Position numbers and translations under genes: made by a program. Below the pieces are notes generated by a model. That model did not search any database and was not told where the DNA came from. It worked only from the letters and a program-made list of their open reading frames with translations. Of a stretch of 14,715 nt of DNA, positions 1 to 7,040 are shown one piece after another. Source of the stretch: an uncultured Bacteroidales bacterium (GTDB taxonomy: Bacteria > Bacteroidota > Bacteroidia > Bacteroidales > UBA932); contig CAMFRR010000004.1 of the NCBI GenBank assembly GCA_945982095.1, positions 1 to 14,715 on the forward strand. The letters run 5' to 3'. The stretch's first letter is position 1, and each line of letters begins with the position of its first letter.

Positions 1-1
1 T

Positions 2-1225
2 CACAACCCTAAGGAATACAACGGCTACAAGGTGTTCTGGTCTGACGGTGCACAGGTAATTTCTCCTGTGGACAAAGACATAGTCGCAGAAGTTGCTAAA
101 ATCACCGATCCTTCAATGGTGAAATTCGAGCGTGGCGAAGGCGCTGCAGAGATTGAGATAATGGGCCATGAGATGGATGAGGCTTACATCAACTCAGTTT
201 CAACCCTTATGCTTTCTCCTGAGTCTGTGGCCCGCCACAAGGATATCAAGATTGTCTACACTCCAATCCACGGTTCTGGCGTAAGCATAGTACCTGAGTT
301 CCTTTCAAAACTGGGCTTTGAGAATATATATCACGTTCCTGAGCAGGATGTTGTGGACGGCAACTTCCCAACAGTACAGTCTCCTAACCCTGAAGAGCCG
401 GGCGCTCTTGCAATGGCTGTGGAAGTGGCTGACCGTGAAGGCGCTGACATCGTAATGGCAACTGACCCTGACGCTGACCGTCTCGGCATAGCAATACGCA
501 ACAATGAAGGCAAGATGGTGCTTATGACAGGCAACCAGACTGCATCCATCCTTACCTATTATATACTGCGCCGCTGGAACGAGCTCGGCAAGCTTGACGG
601 CACCAAGTACTGCGTCAAGACCATAGTGACCACAGAGCTCATCCGTGCAATTGCAGAGAAATACGGTGTGAAAGTATACAATGTGCTCACAGGCTTCAAA
701 TGGATTGCCGACGTTGTCAAGAGAAATGAAGGCAAGGGCGAGTTCATCTGCGGTGGCGAAGAGAGCTACGGCTTCAACATTGGCGAGTTCGTACGTGACA
801 AGGATGCTCCAATTTCTTGCGCTATGGTTGCTGAATGCGCTGCGTGGGCTGCCGATCAGGGCAAGACTCTCTATCAGCTGCTCCAGGACATTTACGCAGA
901 GTTCGGCTACTACAAGGAGTCTCTCATCTCTGTAGTTCGCAAAGGCAAGGCAGGTGCAGAGGAAATCGCTGCCATCATGACCGAGTACCGCAACAACCCT
1001 CCTAAGGAGATGGCCGGTTCGCCTGTAGTGAAAGTGCTGGACTACAGCAAGCCTGAGACCACAGGTCTTCCAGCTTCAAACGTACTCCAGTTCTACAATG
1101 AGGCCGGTGACGTTGTGACCGTACGTCCTTCAGGTACAGAGCCAAAGATTAAGTTCTACTTCGGAATCAAGGGTTCTGACGCAGATGCCAAGAATGAGGT
1201 ATTGCGCGCCCAGTTCGGCAAATAA
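2..1225 (+). CDS. Phosphoglucomutase/phosphomannomutase family protein, 5' partial
   Basis: This is an alpha-D-phosphohexomutase-family enzyme that moves phosphate between C1 and C6 of hexose phosphates (or C1 and C5 of pentose phosphates) in the cytoplasm. The reading frame is open from base 2 and begins HNPKEYNGYKVFW. That is the tail of the family's active-site loop (TASHNP), so the phosphorylated serine codon and the N-terminal domain lie before the window. Other family signatures are the metal-binding loop DPDADRLG (from base 464), the sugar-recognition loop GGEESYGF (from base 752) and the C-terminal phosphate-binding loop RPSGTEPK (from base 1124). About 407 residues are visible; relatives of the PGM2/PgcA type are near 580. 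The GEESYG loop favours phosphoglucomutase or phosphopentomutase over a strict phosphomannomutase, but the substrate cannot be fixed from this. The gene ends in TAA before a strong terminator, so it is probably not co-transcribed with the downstream operon. Confidence 0.95.
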   Translation, partial: HNPKEYNGYKVFWSDGAQVISPVDKDIVAEVAKITDPSMVKFERGEGAAEIEIMGHEMDEAYINSVSTLMLSPESVARHKDIKIVYTPIHGSGVSIVPEFLSKLGFENIYHVPEQDVVDGNFPTVQSPNPEEPGALAMAVEVADREGADIVMATDPDADRLGIAIRNNEGKMVLMTGNQTASILTYYILRRWNELGKLDGTKYCVKTIVTTELIRAIAEKYGVKVYNVLTGFKWIADVVKRNEGKGEFICGGEESYGFNIGEFVRDKDAPISCAMVAECAAWAADQGKTLYQLLQDIYAEFGYYKESLISVVRKGKAGAEEIAAIMTEYRNNPPKEMAGSPVVKVLDYSKPETTGLPASNVLQFYNEAGDVVTVRPSGTEPKIKFYFGIKGSDADAKNEVLRAQFGK

Positions 1226-1246
1226 TGTTCCATACATAACTATAAC

Positions 1247-1279
1247 AAAGGGGATGACACGCTGTCATCCTCTTTTTTT
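1247..1279 (+). terminator. Rho-independent terminator after the mutase gene
   Basis: A perfect 8-bp stem, GGATGACA (1252-1259) and TGTCATCC (1263-1270), encloses the 3-base loop CGC. The stem extends through G-U and G-C pairs (1250-1251 with 1271-1272), and seven T follow at 1273-1279. The three A at 1247-1249 can pair with the first Ts. It lies 22 bases after the mutase stop and separates that gene from the SusC operon. Confidence 0.93.
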
Positions 1280-1330
1280 GCTTCAAATCTTTAAGGGGGA
1301 CATAAGTCTTGCGCTTAAATTTGTAACTCA

Positions 1331-1340
1331 TACAATTGTA
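1331..1340. repeat. 10-bp palindrome TACAATTGTA, candidate operator
   Basis: TACAATTGTA is its own reverse complement. It shares the half-sites TACAA and TTGTA with the larger palindrome at 1371-1385, whose centre is about 42 bases (four helical turns) downstream. It lies upstream of the likely promoter, where an activator could bind. In AT-rich DNA a 10-bp palindrome can arise by chance; the repeat of the same half-site is what supports it. Confidence 0.35.
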
Positions 1341-1370
1341 GGGGTTTAAGGCCTGATTTTTGCAAGTTTA

Positions 1371-1385
1371 CTTACAATTTGTAAG
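1371..1385. repeat. 15-bp inverted repeat CTTACAA-T-TTGTAAG, candidate operator
   Basis: Two perfect 7-bp arms, CTTACAA (1371-1377) and TTGTAAG (1379-1385), are separated by one base. The TTGTAA half-site also occurs singly at 1321-1326, 1392-1397 and 1423-1428, the last overlapping the putative -7 box. The site lies about 17 bases upstream of the candidate -33 element, a natural place for a dimeric transcription factor. No cognate regulator is in view. Confidence 0.4.
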
Positions 1386-1401
1386 CTTATGTTGTAAAAA
1401 A

Positions 1402-1433
1402 TTAGTCTTTATGCAGAAAAATTTGTAAATTTG
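1402..1433 (+). promoter_or_regulatory. Putative Bacteroidota-type promoter of the SusC operon
   Basis: TAAATTTG at 1426-1433 fits the Bacteroidota -7 consensus TAnnTTTG exactly. TTAG at 1402-1405, 20 bases upstream, is one mismatch from the -33 element TTTG. Transcription would start near 1438-1442, giving an untranslated leader of about 150 bases before susC. A second TAAATTTG at 1316-1323 is an alternative but has no good -33 box at the right distance. The assignment is by pattern only. Confidence 0.4.
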
Positions 1434-1461
1434 CCGGCCAAAATACGTATGCTGCTTATAA

Positions 1462-1500
1462 ATTGAAATTGGCCTACTTACGTTTTGTTATAATTTCAAT
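1462..1500 (+). repeat. Inverted repeat in the susC leader (possible RNA hairpin)
   Basis: ATTGAAATT (1462-1470) is the exact reverse complement of AATTTCAAT (1492-1500), with a 21-base loop. If transcription starts near 1440 this would form an AT-rich hairpin in the leader RNA. The stem is weak, and no T-run follows to make it a terminator. Confidence 0.3.
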
Positions 1501-1528
1501 GAAATAAGTTACGTTTATTAAGCAAATA

Positions 1529-1541
1529 TCTCAAATTGAGA
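1529..1541. repeat. 13-bp inverted repeat TCTCAA-A-TTGAGA upstream of susC
   Basis: Two perfect 6-bp arms are separated by one A. The element ends 47 bases before the susC start codon. The one-base spacer fits a DNA operator better than an RNA hairpin. Its half-site differs from the TTGTAA elements further upstream. Confidence 0.3.
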
Positions 1542-1588
1542 GTAAGCATATAGCGGTAATCAGATATTATTAATTAAACAAGATATTG

Positions 1589-4546
1589 ATGTTGTTATCG
1601 GATTTTATCAAAGCATCACGTTCTGCCAATTCTGCAGCCAGGAGTACTTTCAGGCATGTACTTGCAACGCTGCTGTTATTTGTTGCCCTGGACGTTTCCG
1701 CACAGCAAAAAGTAACAGTGCGCGGCGTAATCACTTCTGCAGATGACGGTCTGCCTCTCATAGGCGCATCCGTGATGGACAATCAAGGTGGCGGAGTTGT
1801 GGCCGACCTGGACGGCAATTATGAAATATTGGCCGCACCCGGTACTATGCTGATTTTCTCCAGCATAGGTTTCGAGGACACTATTATGCCTGTACCAGAG
1901 CAGGGAGGCGTCATAGACGTAGCCATGAAGACTGAAAGTATAAAAATTGAAGATGCCGTGGTAGTGGCCTATGGTGTGAGGAAGAAAGGTACGGTCACGG
2001 GTTCTGTGGCCACAGTCAAGTCCGATAAATTGAAAGATACGCCTGTTCCTGCCTTTGACCAGGCCCTTCAGGGTCAGGTTGCCGGATTGACCGTATTGTC
2101 AAGCACAGGTGAGCCAAGTGCCTCAGCTACAATGACAATACGAGGCACGAACTCCATCAACTCGGGTACAGCGCCTCTCTATATTCTGGACGGCGTGGCC
2201 ATTTCGGCTTCGGATTTCAATACCATCAACCCTGCGGATATCGAGAGCATGTCTGTGCTCAAAGATGCTTCTTCAACTTCCATCTACGGTGCGCGTGCAG
2301 CAAATGGTGTGATTGTTATCACTACCAGGCGCGGCCGCAACATGGACAAGCCGGTGATTAATTTCAAGGCTCAGGTAGGTATTTCGAACATAGCTCACGG
2401 TAACTGGGATATAATGAACACCGCAGAGCGCATTGCGTATGAGAAAGAAGTGGGCATGACCGCAGGCCAGAACTATGACGTCCTCTCTCAGATAAATACC
2501 AACTGGCTGGAGGCTGTATATAAAAAGGCAGCTCTCTTGCACAGCTATGAACTTGCCGTATCCGGCGCCACCGAGAAAAACAATTACTTCATTTCAGGTG
2601 CTTATTATAACCAGGACGGTATCGCTCCGGGTTCAGCCTTCGAACGTTACTCTTTCAGGGCCAACGTCGAGCAGCGCATGGCCAAATGGCTGAAGATGGG
2701 TGTGAACACCATGTTCAACTATCAGAATATACAGCAGGCTGACGAAGGAAGTTACAATCTGGTGACCCCTATTTCAGCTGCCCGTTTCATGCTCCCTTAC
2801 TGGAATCCTTACAAAGCTGACGGCTCTTTGGCCTCAATCAATGACGGCAGCTGGAAGGGACAGGGTCAGAACCCTCTGGAGTGGATTCAGAACAACCCTC
2901 TGAAATACAAGAAATACAAGGCTTTGGCAATGGTGTTCGCAGAGTTCGAGCTCTATCGCAACCTCGTGTTCCGCAGCCAGGTTTCTGCCGACTACTCACA
3001 CTCTACAGGTTTCAGCCAGTCTTTCCCAAGCTATAAGCCAAACCAGGGCGAGGGTTCAGCTGCACGTTCTTCGAGCGATGCCCTTGACCTTCAGATATCC
3101 AACACCCTTACCTATAAATTCAACCTCTCGTCCATACACGACTTCACATTCATGTTGGGTCAGGAGGGTGAGAACTACCACCGTGAGGGCTTCTCAGTCA
3201 CAGGCAAAGGCCAGACCAACGATATGCTCACCGACATATCCTTCGCTACGAGGGTGACAGGATGGAGCAGTTTCTCAGACAGCGACTATGCCAGCGTATC
3301 TTTCTTCGGAAGGGGAGAGTACAGCTATCAGGATAAATACTACCTTGACGCTTCGCTTCGTACGGACGGTTCTTCACGTTTCGGCAAGAATCACCGTTGG
3401 GGCGCATTCGGAGGCGTGGGATTTATGTGGAACATGCGTAACGAAAGCTTCATGAACGCCCACAGGGATTGGATTTCCAATGCCCAGATATCGTTTTCAA
3501 GCGGTACCTCAGGCAACTCTTCAATTCCTAACTACGAGCACCTCGCTCTCATAGGAGGCAACGGCAACTATGTGGGTGACAGCGCAATGCGTCCTACCCA
3601 GCCGGGCAACGACGACCTTACATGGGAGAGTACCTGGACCACTAACCTTGCTGCTCATATGGGATTCTGGAGCCGTCTGAATGTTGATCTTGAGTTCTAT
3701 AACAAGTACACCACAGACATGCTGATGGCAGTGCCTCTGTCTTACGCCCAGTCCAATGGCTACGGCTACCGCTGGGAGAATGTGGGCAAGATGATAAACC
3801 TGGGTGTGGAACTCAACCTCAATGCCAATCTCCTGCATGTAGGCGATTTCAACTGGGATTTCAACTTCAACACAGGCTACAACTTCAACCGTATCACCGA
3901 GCTTTACAATGGTGTGACCGAGTATGAAAATGCCAATACCAACACCAAGCTTGTGGTGGGCCGTCCTCTGGGCGAGTTCTATATGAACCGTTACGCAGGT
4001 GTGAATCCGGCCAATGGCGATGCCCTCTGGTATGACAAGGATGGCAACATAACCACTGAATTCCGTCCTGAAGACAAGGTGCTCATGGGCAAGACCTATC
4101 ATGCTCCTGTTCAGGGAGGTTTCGGTACTACTCTGAGCTGGAAGGGCCTGAGCCTTTCTGCACAGTTCAGCTATGTGGCAGGACGCTACATGGTGAACAA
4201 CGACCGCTACTTTGACGAGTCCAACGGACGTTTCATGACCTACAACCAGTCCAACCGTCTGCTCTATGACAGGTGGAAGGAACCTGGAGACGTAACCGAT
4301 ATCCCTCGTCACGGCATCTTTACCGAGTTTGACAGCCGACTTCTTGAGGACGCCTCTTTCCTGAGGCTCAAGAACCTCATGCTGGCATACAGCTTCCCTA
4401 AATATGCCCGCATATATTTCCAGGCCCAGAACCTCTTCACTGTGACCGGCTTCTCCGGTCTCGATCCTGAGGGAGCCTCGAACATTTATGCAGCCCAGTA
4501 CCCTATGTCACGTCAGTTCACTTTCGGACTTGACCTGAGATTCTAA
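1589..4546 (+). CDS. SusC/RagA-family TonB-linked outer-membrane transporter
   Basis: This is a 22-strand-barrel-type TonB-dependent transporter that imports nutrient oligomers across the outer membrane in complex with a SusD lid. ATG at 1589 is preferred over the adjacent in-frame TTG at 1586. The signal peptide has a long n-region (about 23 residues), the core VLATLLLFVAL and likely cleavage after VSA at residue 38. A carboxypeptidase-regulatory-like domain spans about 42-112 (VTVRGVITSADDGLPLIGAS). The TonB-box/plug region starts near 122 (VVVAYGVRKKGTVTGSV), and the SusC signature SSTSIYGARAANGVIVITT is at 229-247. The barrel ends with a terminal phenylalanine (FGLDLRF), typical of outer-membrane insertion. 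Its 985 residues fit the family. There is no N-terminal STN domain, which argues against direct anti-sigma signalling through this protein. It heads the operon, and SusD follows after 16 bases. Confidence 0.97.
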   Translation: MLLSDFIKASRSANSAARSTFRHVLATLLLFVALDVSAQQKVTVRGVITSADDGLPLIGASVMDNQGGGVVADLDGNYEILAAPGTMLIFSSIGFEDTIMPVPEQGGVIDVAMKTESIKIEDAVVVAYGVRKKGTVTGSVATVKSDKLKDTPVPAFDQALQGQVAGLTVLSSTGEPSASATMTIRGTNSINSGTAPLYILDGVAISASDFNTINPADIESMSVLKDASSTSIYGARAANGVIVITTRRGRNMDKPVINFKAQVGISNIAHGNWDIMNTAERIAYEKEVGMTAGQNYDVLSQINTNWLEAVYKKAALLHSYELAVSGATEKNNYFISGAYYNQDGIAPGSAFERYSFRANVEQRMAKWLKMGVNTMFNYQNIQQADEGSYNLVTPISAARFMLPYWNPYKADGSLASINDGSWKGQGQNPLEWIQNNPLKYKKYKALAMVFAEFELYRNLVFRSQVSADYSHSTGFSQSFPSYKPNQGEGSAARSSSDALDLQISNTLTYKFNLSSIHDFTFMLGQEGENYHREGFSVTGKGQTNDMLTDISFATRVTGWSSFSDSDYASVSFFGRGEYSYQDKYYLDASLRTDGSSRFGKNHRWGAFGGVGFMWNMRNESFMNAHRDWISNAQISFSSGTSGNSSIPNYEHLALIGGNGNYVGDSAMRPTQPGNDDLTWESTWTTNLAAHMGFWSRLNVDLEFYNKYTTDMLMAVPLSYAQSNGYGYRWENVGKMINLGVELNLNANLLHVGDFNWDFNFNTGYNFNRITELYNGVTEYENANTNTKLVVGRPLGEFYMNRYAGVNPANGDALWYDKDGNITTEFRPEDKVLMGKTYHAPVQGGFGTTLSWKGLSLSAQFSYVAGRYMVNNDRYFDESNGRFMTYNQSNRLLYDRWKEPGDVTDIPRHGIFTEFDSRLLEDASFLRLKNLMLAYSFPKYARIYFQAQNLFTVTGFSGLDPEGASNIYAAQYPMSRQFTFGLDLRF

Positions 4547-4548
4547 TT

Positions 4549-4555
4549 AAGGAGG
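4549..4555 (+). promoter_or_regulatory. Strong Shine-Dalgarno sequence before susD
   Basis: AAGGAGG lies 7 bases before the ATG at 4563, a near-perfect anti-16S match at ideal spacing. The other starts in this window have none (1589, 6076, 7041, 9386, 13694) or only a weak AAGGAA at a long distance (12027). Bacteroidota ribosomes generally make little use of Shine-Dalgarno pairing, so this exception stands out. Confidence 0.7.
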
Positions 4556-4562
4556 ACAGAAG

Positions 4563-6062
4563 ATGAAAAGCATAATAAACAAAATTACACTACTGTTTGC
4601 GGCCTTGGCCGTGTTCAGCTCCTGTCTGAACAAGACTCCCGGAGACTATATACCTATAGATGAGGGAATGGCCAGCCTCACGGATGCCGAGCAGATGGTT
4701 AACGGCATTTATAACACAATGAAGGGCGGCAGTCTCTACACCGGAGCCCTTACCCTTGCTCCGGATCTCATGGCTGATTTCGTCTATGCGGTTGAAGGCA
4801 ACTCAAATGCCTACTTCAACCTTTGGAAATGGGACGTGCGTTCCGACGATCAGTACATTGAGAGCGTATACAGCGGATTGTATTCTGTAATCGGACAGTG
4901 CAACTACTATCTGGACAAGATAGGAGATTTGAAGGCCAAGATGTATGATGATGAAGAAATCAAGGCTCTCGATGCCCTGACCGGTGAAGTTTATTTCTGC
5001 AGGGCACTGGCATACAGTGAGTTGCTCAAATGCTTCTGCAAGGCTTACGAGCCTGCAACGGCAAAGGATGAACTTGGCGTGGTTCTCGCAACATCTTATT
5101 TTAACCCTGCTCCTAAAAAGCGTGCCAGCCTCGAAGAGTCATATGCCCTGGTGCTGGAAGACCTGAAGAATGCCGACGGCCTGCTGGATCCTGATGACAA
5201 TGCATCCAATGCAGTCTATGCCAAGAACGGAGCGGTGCATGCACTCTGGGCACGTGTAGCCCTCTATATGCAGGATTGGAAATCTGCAGTGGAACATGCC
5301 ACCACCGTTATCGAAAGCGGAGACTATAAACTTGCGGACTGCAAGAACTATTACACCCAGACTCAGACTTATCTGGATTATCTCTGGCAGGCAGATGCCT
5401 CATATGAGATCATCTTCAAACTGGGCTTCACTTCCACTTCCTACGGTTCGGCTCTGGGCTCCATATTCCTCGGATTCACAAGGGATTACTACTATTTCTA
5501 TCCAGACTATGTTCCGGGACAGGATTTCATAAACCTCTTCAACAGCAACGACAGGCGTACAGACACATACCTCAGCGAGCAGCAGACTGGCTACAGCCAT
5601 CAGCTCAAATGGCCTCTGCTTGTGAAATACTATGGAAATGAGTCACTTATAGATCTCAACATATATCACGTGAGCATGCCTAAACCCCTGCGTCTTGCCG
5701 AGACCTATCTCATTCGCAGCGAGGCATACTGCAGACTGGGCGAGTTCTCAAAGGCAAGCAACGACATCAACACACTGCGCAAGAACCGTTTCTCAAACGG
5801 AAGCACAGTATCGCTTAACGAGGAGAACTGGCTGCAGAACATAAGCGATGAAAGGGCCCGCGAGCTGGTAATGGAAGGATTCCGCCTCCACGACCTCAAA
5901 CGCTGGCACAAGGGTTTCGAGCGCAAGCCTCAGAGTTCATGCGTTGCTGACGGAAGCTCACTCAAGATAGAGCCTGACAATGTATTCTTCGTATGGCCTA
6001 TTCCACGCAACGAGCTTGAGGCTCCGGGATCTGAGATTCAGCCAAACGAAAGCAACAGATAG
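4563..6062 (+). CDS. RagB/SusD-family nutrient-binding outer-membrane lipoprotein
   Basis: This surface lipoprotein forms the hinged lid on the SusC barrel and captures substrate. The signal peptide ends in a lipobox, VFSSC, with the acylated cysteine at residue 21. The N-terminal region SLTDAEQMVNGIYNTM matches the SusD start, where the first TPR-like helices build on the segment after the lipid anchor. The C-terminal signature is clear: RARELVMEGFRLHDLKRW, then the closing block FFVWPIPRNELEAPGSEIQPN. The 499 residues are usual for the family. It starts 16 bases after susC behind a strong Shine-Dalgarno, and the next gene starts 13 bases after its stop. The ligand cannot be read from the sequence. 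Its place beside an S8 peptidase and without sugar-degrading enzymes suggests peptides rather than glycans. Confidence 0.96.
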   Translation: MKSIINKITLLFAALAVFSSCLNKTPGDYIPIDEGMASLTDAEQMVNGIYNTMKGGSLYTGALTLAPDLMADFVYAVEGNSNAYFNLWKWDVRSDDQYIESVYSGLYSVIGQCNYYLDKIGDLKAKMYDDEEIKALDALTGEVYFCRALAYSELLKCFCKAYEPATAKDELGVVLATSYFNPAPKKRASLEESYALVLEDLKNADGLLDPDDNASNAVYAKNGAVHALWARVALYMQDWKSAVEHATTVIESGDYKLADCKNYYTQTQTYLDYLWQADASYEIIFKLGFTSTSYGSALGSIFLGFTRDYYYFYPDYVPGQDFINLFNSNDRRTDTYLSEQQTGYSHQLKWPLLVKYYGNESLIDLNIYHVSMPKPLRLAETYLIRSEAYCRLGEFSKASNDINTLRKNRFSNGSTVSLNEENWLQNISDERARELVMEGFRLHDLKRWHKGFERKPQSSCVADGSSLKIEPDNVFFVWPIPRNELEAPGSEIQPNESNR

Positions 6063-6075
6063 AATCGTGAAGATT

Positions 6076-7032
6076 ATGAAAAAAATACACTATATATTAT
6101 TATGTCTTGTCTGCATGCTGGCCATGTCATGCACTCACAACTCCAACATCTACCATGATGCCGAGTATGTGATGTTCGCCGACACCGTGGCCGTATATCC
6201 GGTGCAGAAAGATGTGGAGTACTTTAAAGTTCCTGTAGTTTCCACAGTCAAGTGCTCTTATGACCGTACTTTCGGCGTGGAGGTGATAGATGCAATGAGC
6301 AATGCAACCGAGAATCTGCATTACCGTCTCAAATCCAACACCATCACCATTCCGGCCGGAGAGAATAGGGCAGATGTCCTGGTACAGGGCTTGTATGAAA
6401 ACCTGGACCCTGCTGATTCTCTTGGTTTCTGTCTGTCGCTTGTGATGCCTGACGAACTGGAGATGCCGGGCATAGGGCGCCTGGGCAAGGTGGTTTTGCG
6501 CAAAGCCTGTCCTCTGGATATAAATGATTTCACAGGCTGGTGCGTACTTTCTTCAACCTGGCTGCAGTCTTACAATCCATATGGCTCTTACAACAGGCTC
6601 ATAAGGACTTCGGCTCACCCAGAGAAACCCAATACCATCATATGCCACAACTGGATGTTGCGCGGCTACGATGTGGAGATTGAGCTGAACAATGATGAAA
6701 ACGACGTGCTCAACACCCTGGTAACCGTACCTGAAGGCCAGTCCATGAGTGACGAAGGTTCTTTCTTCGGCATGGCCCATGGTGATGACAGAATCAGGAT
6801 CAAGACCAGCTCAAGATACAATTCATATTACTATCCTTGCGGAAAATATTTGTTCGTATGGACAGAGATGTACGTAAAGGATCTCAATGCCATAGTGGGC
6901 ACTGTAGGCCACTTCTATAATGTAATGGAGTGGATAAGCACTGAGGAGGCCCGCAGACTCAAAAGAGAAGGTATGGCCGGCGATGACGACAATGAGCTGG
7001 ATCCATATCATGACAGCAATGACAATAAATGA
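6076..7032 (+). CDS. DUF4843-like surface lipoprotein of the SusCD operon
   Basis: The 318-residue lipoprotein has the signal peptide MKKIHYILLCLVCMLAMSC and lipid-anchored Cys19. The ATG at 6076 is chosen because it gives this signal directly; the frame is open upstream to an ATG at 5980, but that would overlap susD and bury the signal. Residues about 25-142 resemble DUF4843: a start such as YHDAEYVMF, then HYRLKSNTITIPAGENRADV, the pattern of Ig-like strands with an IPAG turn. Residues about 150-285 form a second, aromatic-rich beta domain (DFTGWCVLSS, FVWTEMYV), possibly DUF4984-like. The C-terminus is acidic (GDDDNELDPYHDSNDNK). Such proteins commonly follow SusC/SusD and may sit on the complex as accessory lipoproteins. 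The molecular function is unknown. Its stop overlaps an ATG of the next gene. Confidence 0.82.
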   Translation: MKKIHYILLCLVCMLAMSCTHNSNIYHDAEYVMFADTVAVYPVQKDVEYFKVPVVSTVKCSYDRTFGVEVIDAMSNATENLHYRLKSNTITIPAGENRADVLVQGLYENLDPADSLGFCLSLVMPDELEMPGIGRLGKVVLRKACPLDINDFTGWCVLSSTWLQSYNPYGSYNRLIRTSAHPEKPNTIICHNWMLRGYDVEIELNNDENDVLNTLVTVPEGQSMSDEGSFFGMAHGDDRIRIKTSSRYNSYYYPCGKYLFVWTEMYVKDLNAIVGTVGHFYNVMEWISTEEARRLKREGMAGDDDNELDPYHDSNDNK

Positions 7033-7040
7033 CATATACT

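Larger units (their letters stand above)
1226..1585. other. AT-rich intergenic regulatory region between mutase and SusC operon
   Basis: This 360-base gap holds no credible gene on either strand. After the terminator it is clearly richer in A+T than the flanking genes. It contains two TAAATTTG sequences matching the Bacteroidota -7 box, four TTGTAA and one TTACAA, palindromes centred near 1335.5 and 1378, a wider inverted repeat at 1462-1500, a direct repeat TTACGTTT (1478-1485 and 1509-1516), and a 13-base inverted repeat at 1529-1541. No regulator gene (ECF sigma/anti-sigma pair, hybrid two-component system or SusR-like) lies in the gap. Confidence 0.8.

Noticed and set aside
1..1225. Mutase as part of a carbohydrate-utilisation function of the SusC operon
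   Set aside because: A strong terminator and a separate promoter region lie between them, and the mutase is a housekeeping-type enzyme, so proximity alone is not evidence.
1247..1279. Possibility that the hairpin after the mutase is a riboswitch or attenuator of the susC operon
   Set aside because: It is a compact stem with a T-run just after the mutase stop and upstream of the likely susC promoter, so it is an ordinary terminator.
1226..1585. CRISPR array, tRNA or small RNA gene in the long gap
   Set aside because: No regularly spaced long repeats, no cloverleaf and no second terminator are visible; the short repeats are better read as regulatory half-sites.
1586..1588. TTG as the susC start codon
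   Set aside because: The next codon is ATG (1589). TTG starts are rare in Bacteroidota, and the extra residue adds nothing.
3521..4312. Minus-strand open frame of 263 codons inside susC
   Set aside because: It lies wholly opposite the conserved SusC barrel region and shows a biased, His/Val-rich composition typical of antisense shadows.
5980..6075. Upstream ATG for the DUF4843-like gene overlapping susD by 83 bases
   Set aside because: The added 32 residues are susD bases read in another frame and would place the lipoprotein signal inside the protein. ATG 6076 gives a clean signal peptide.
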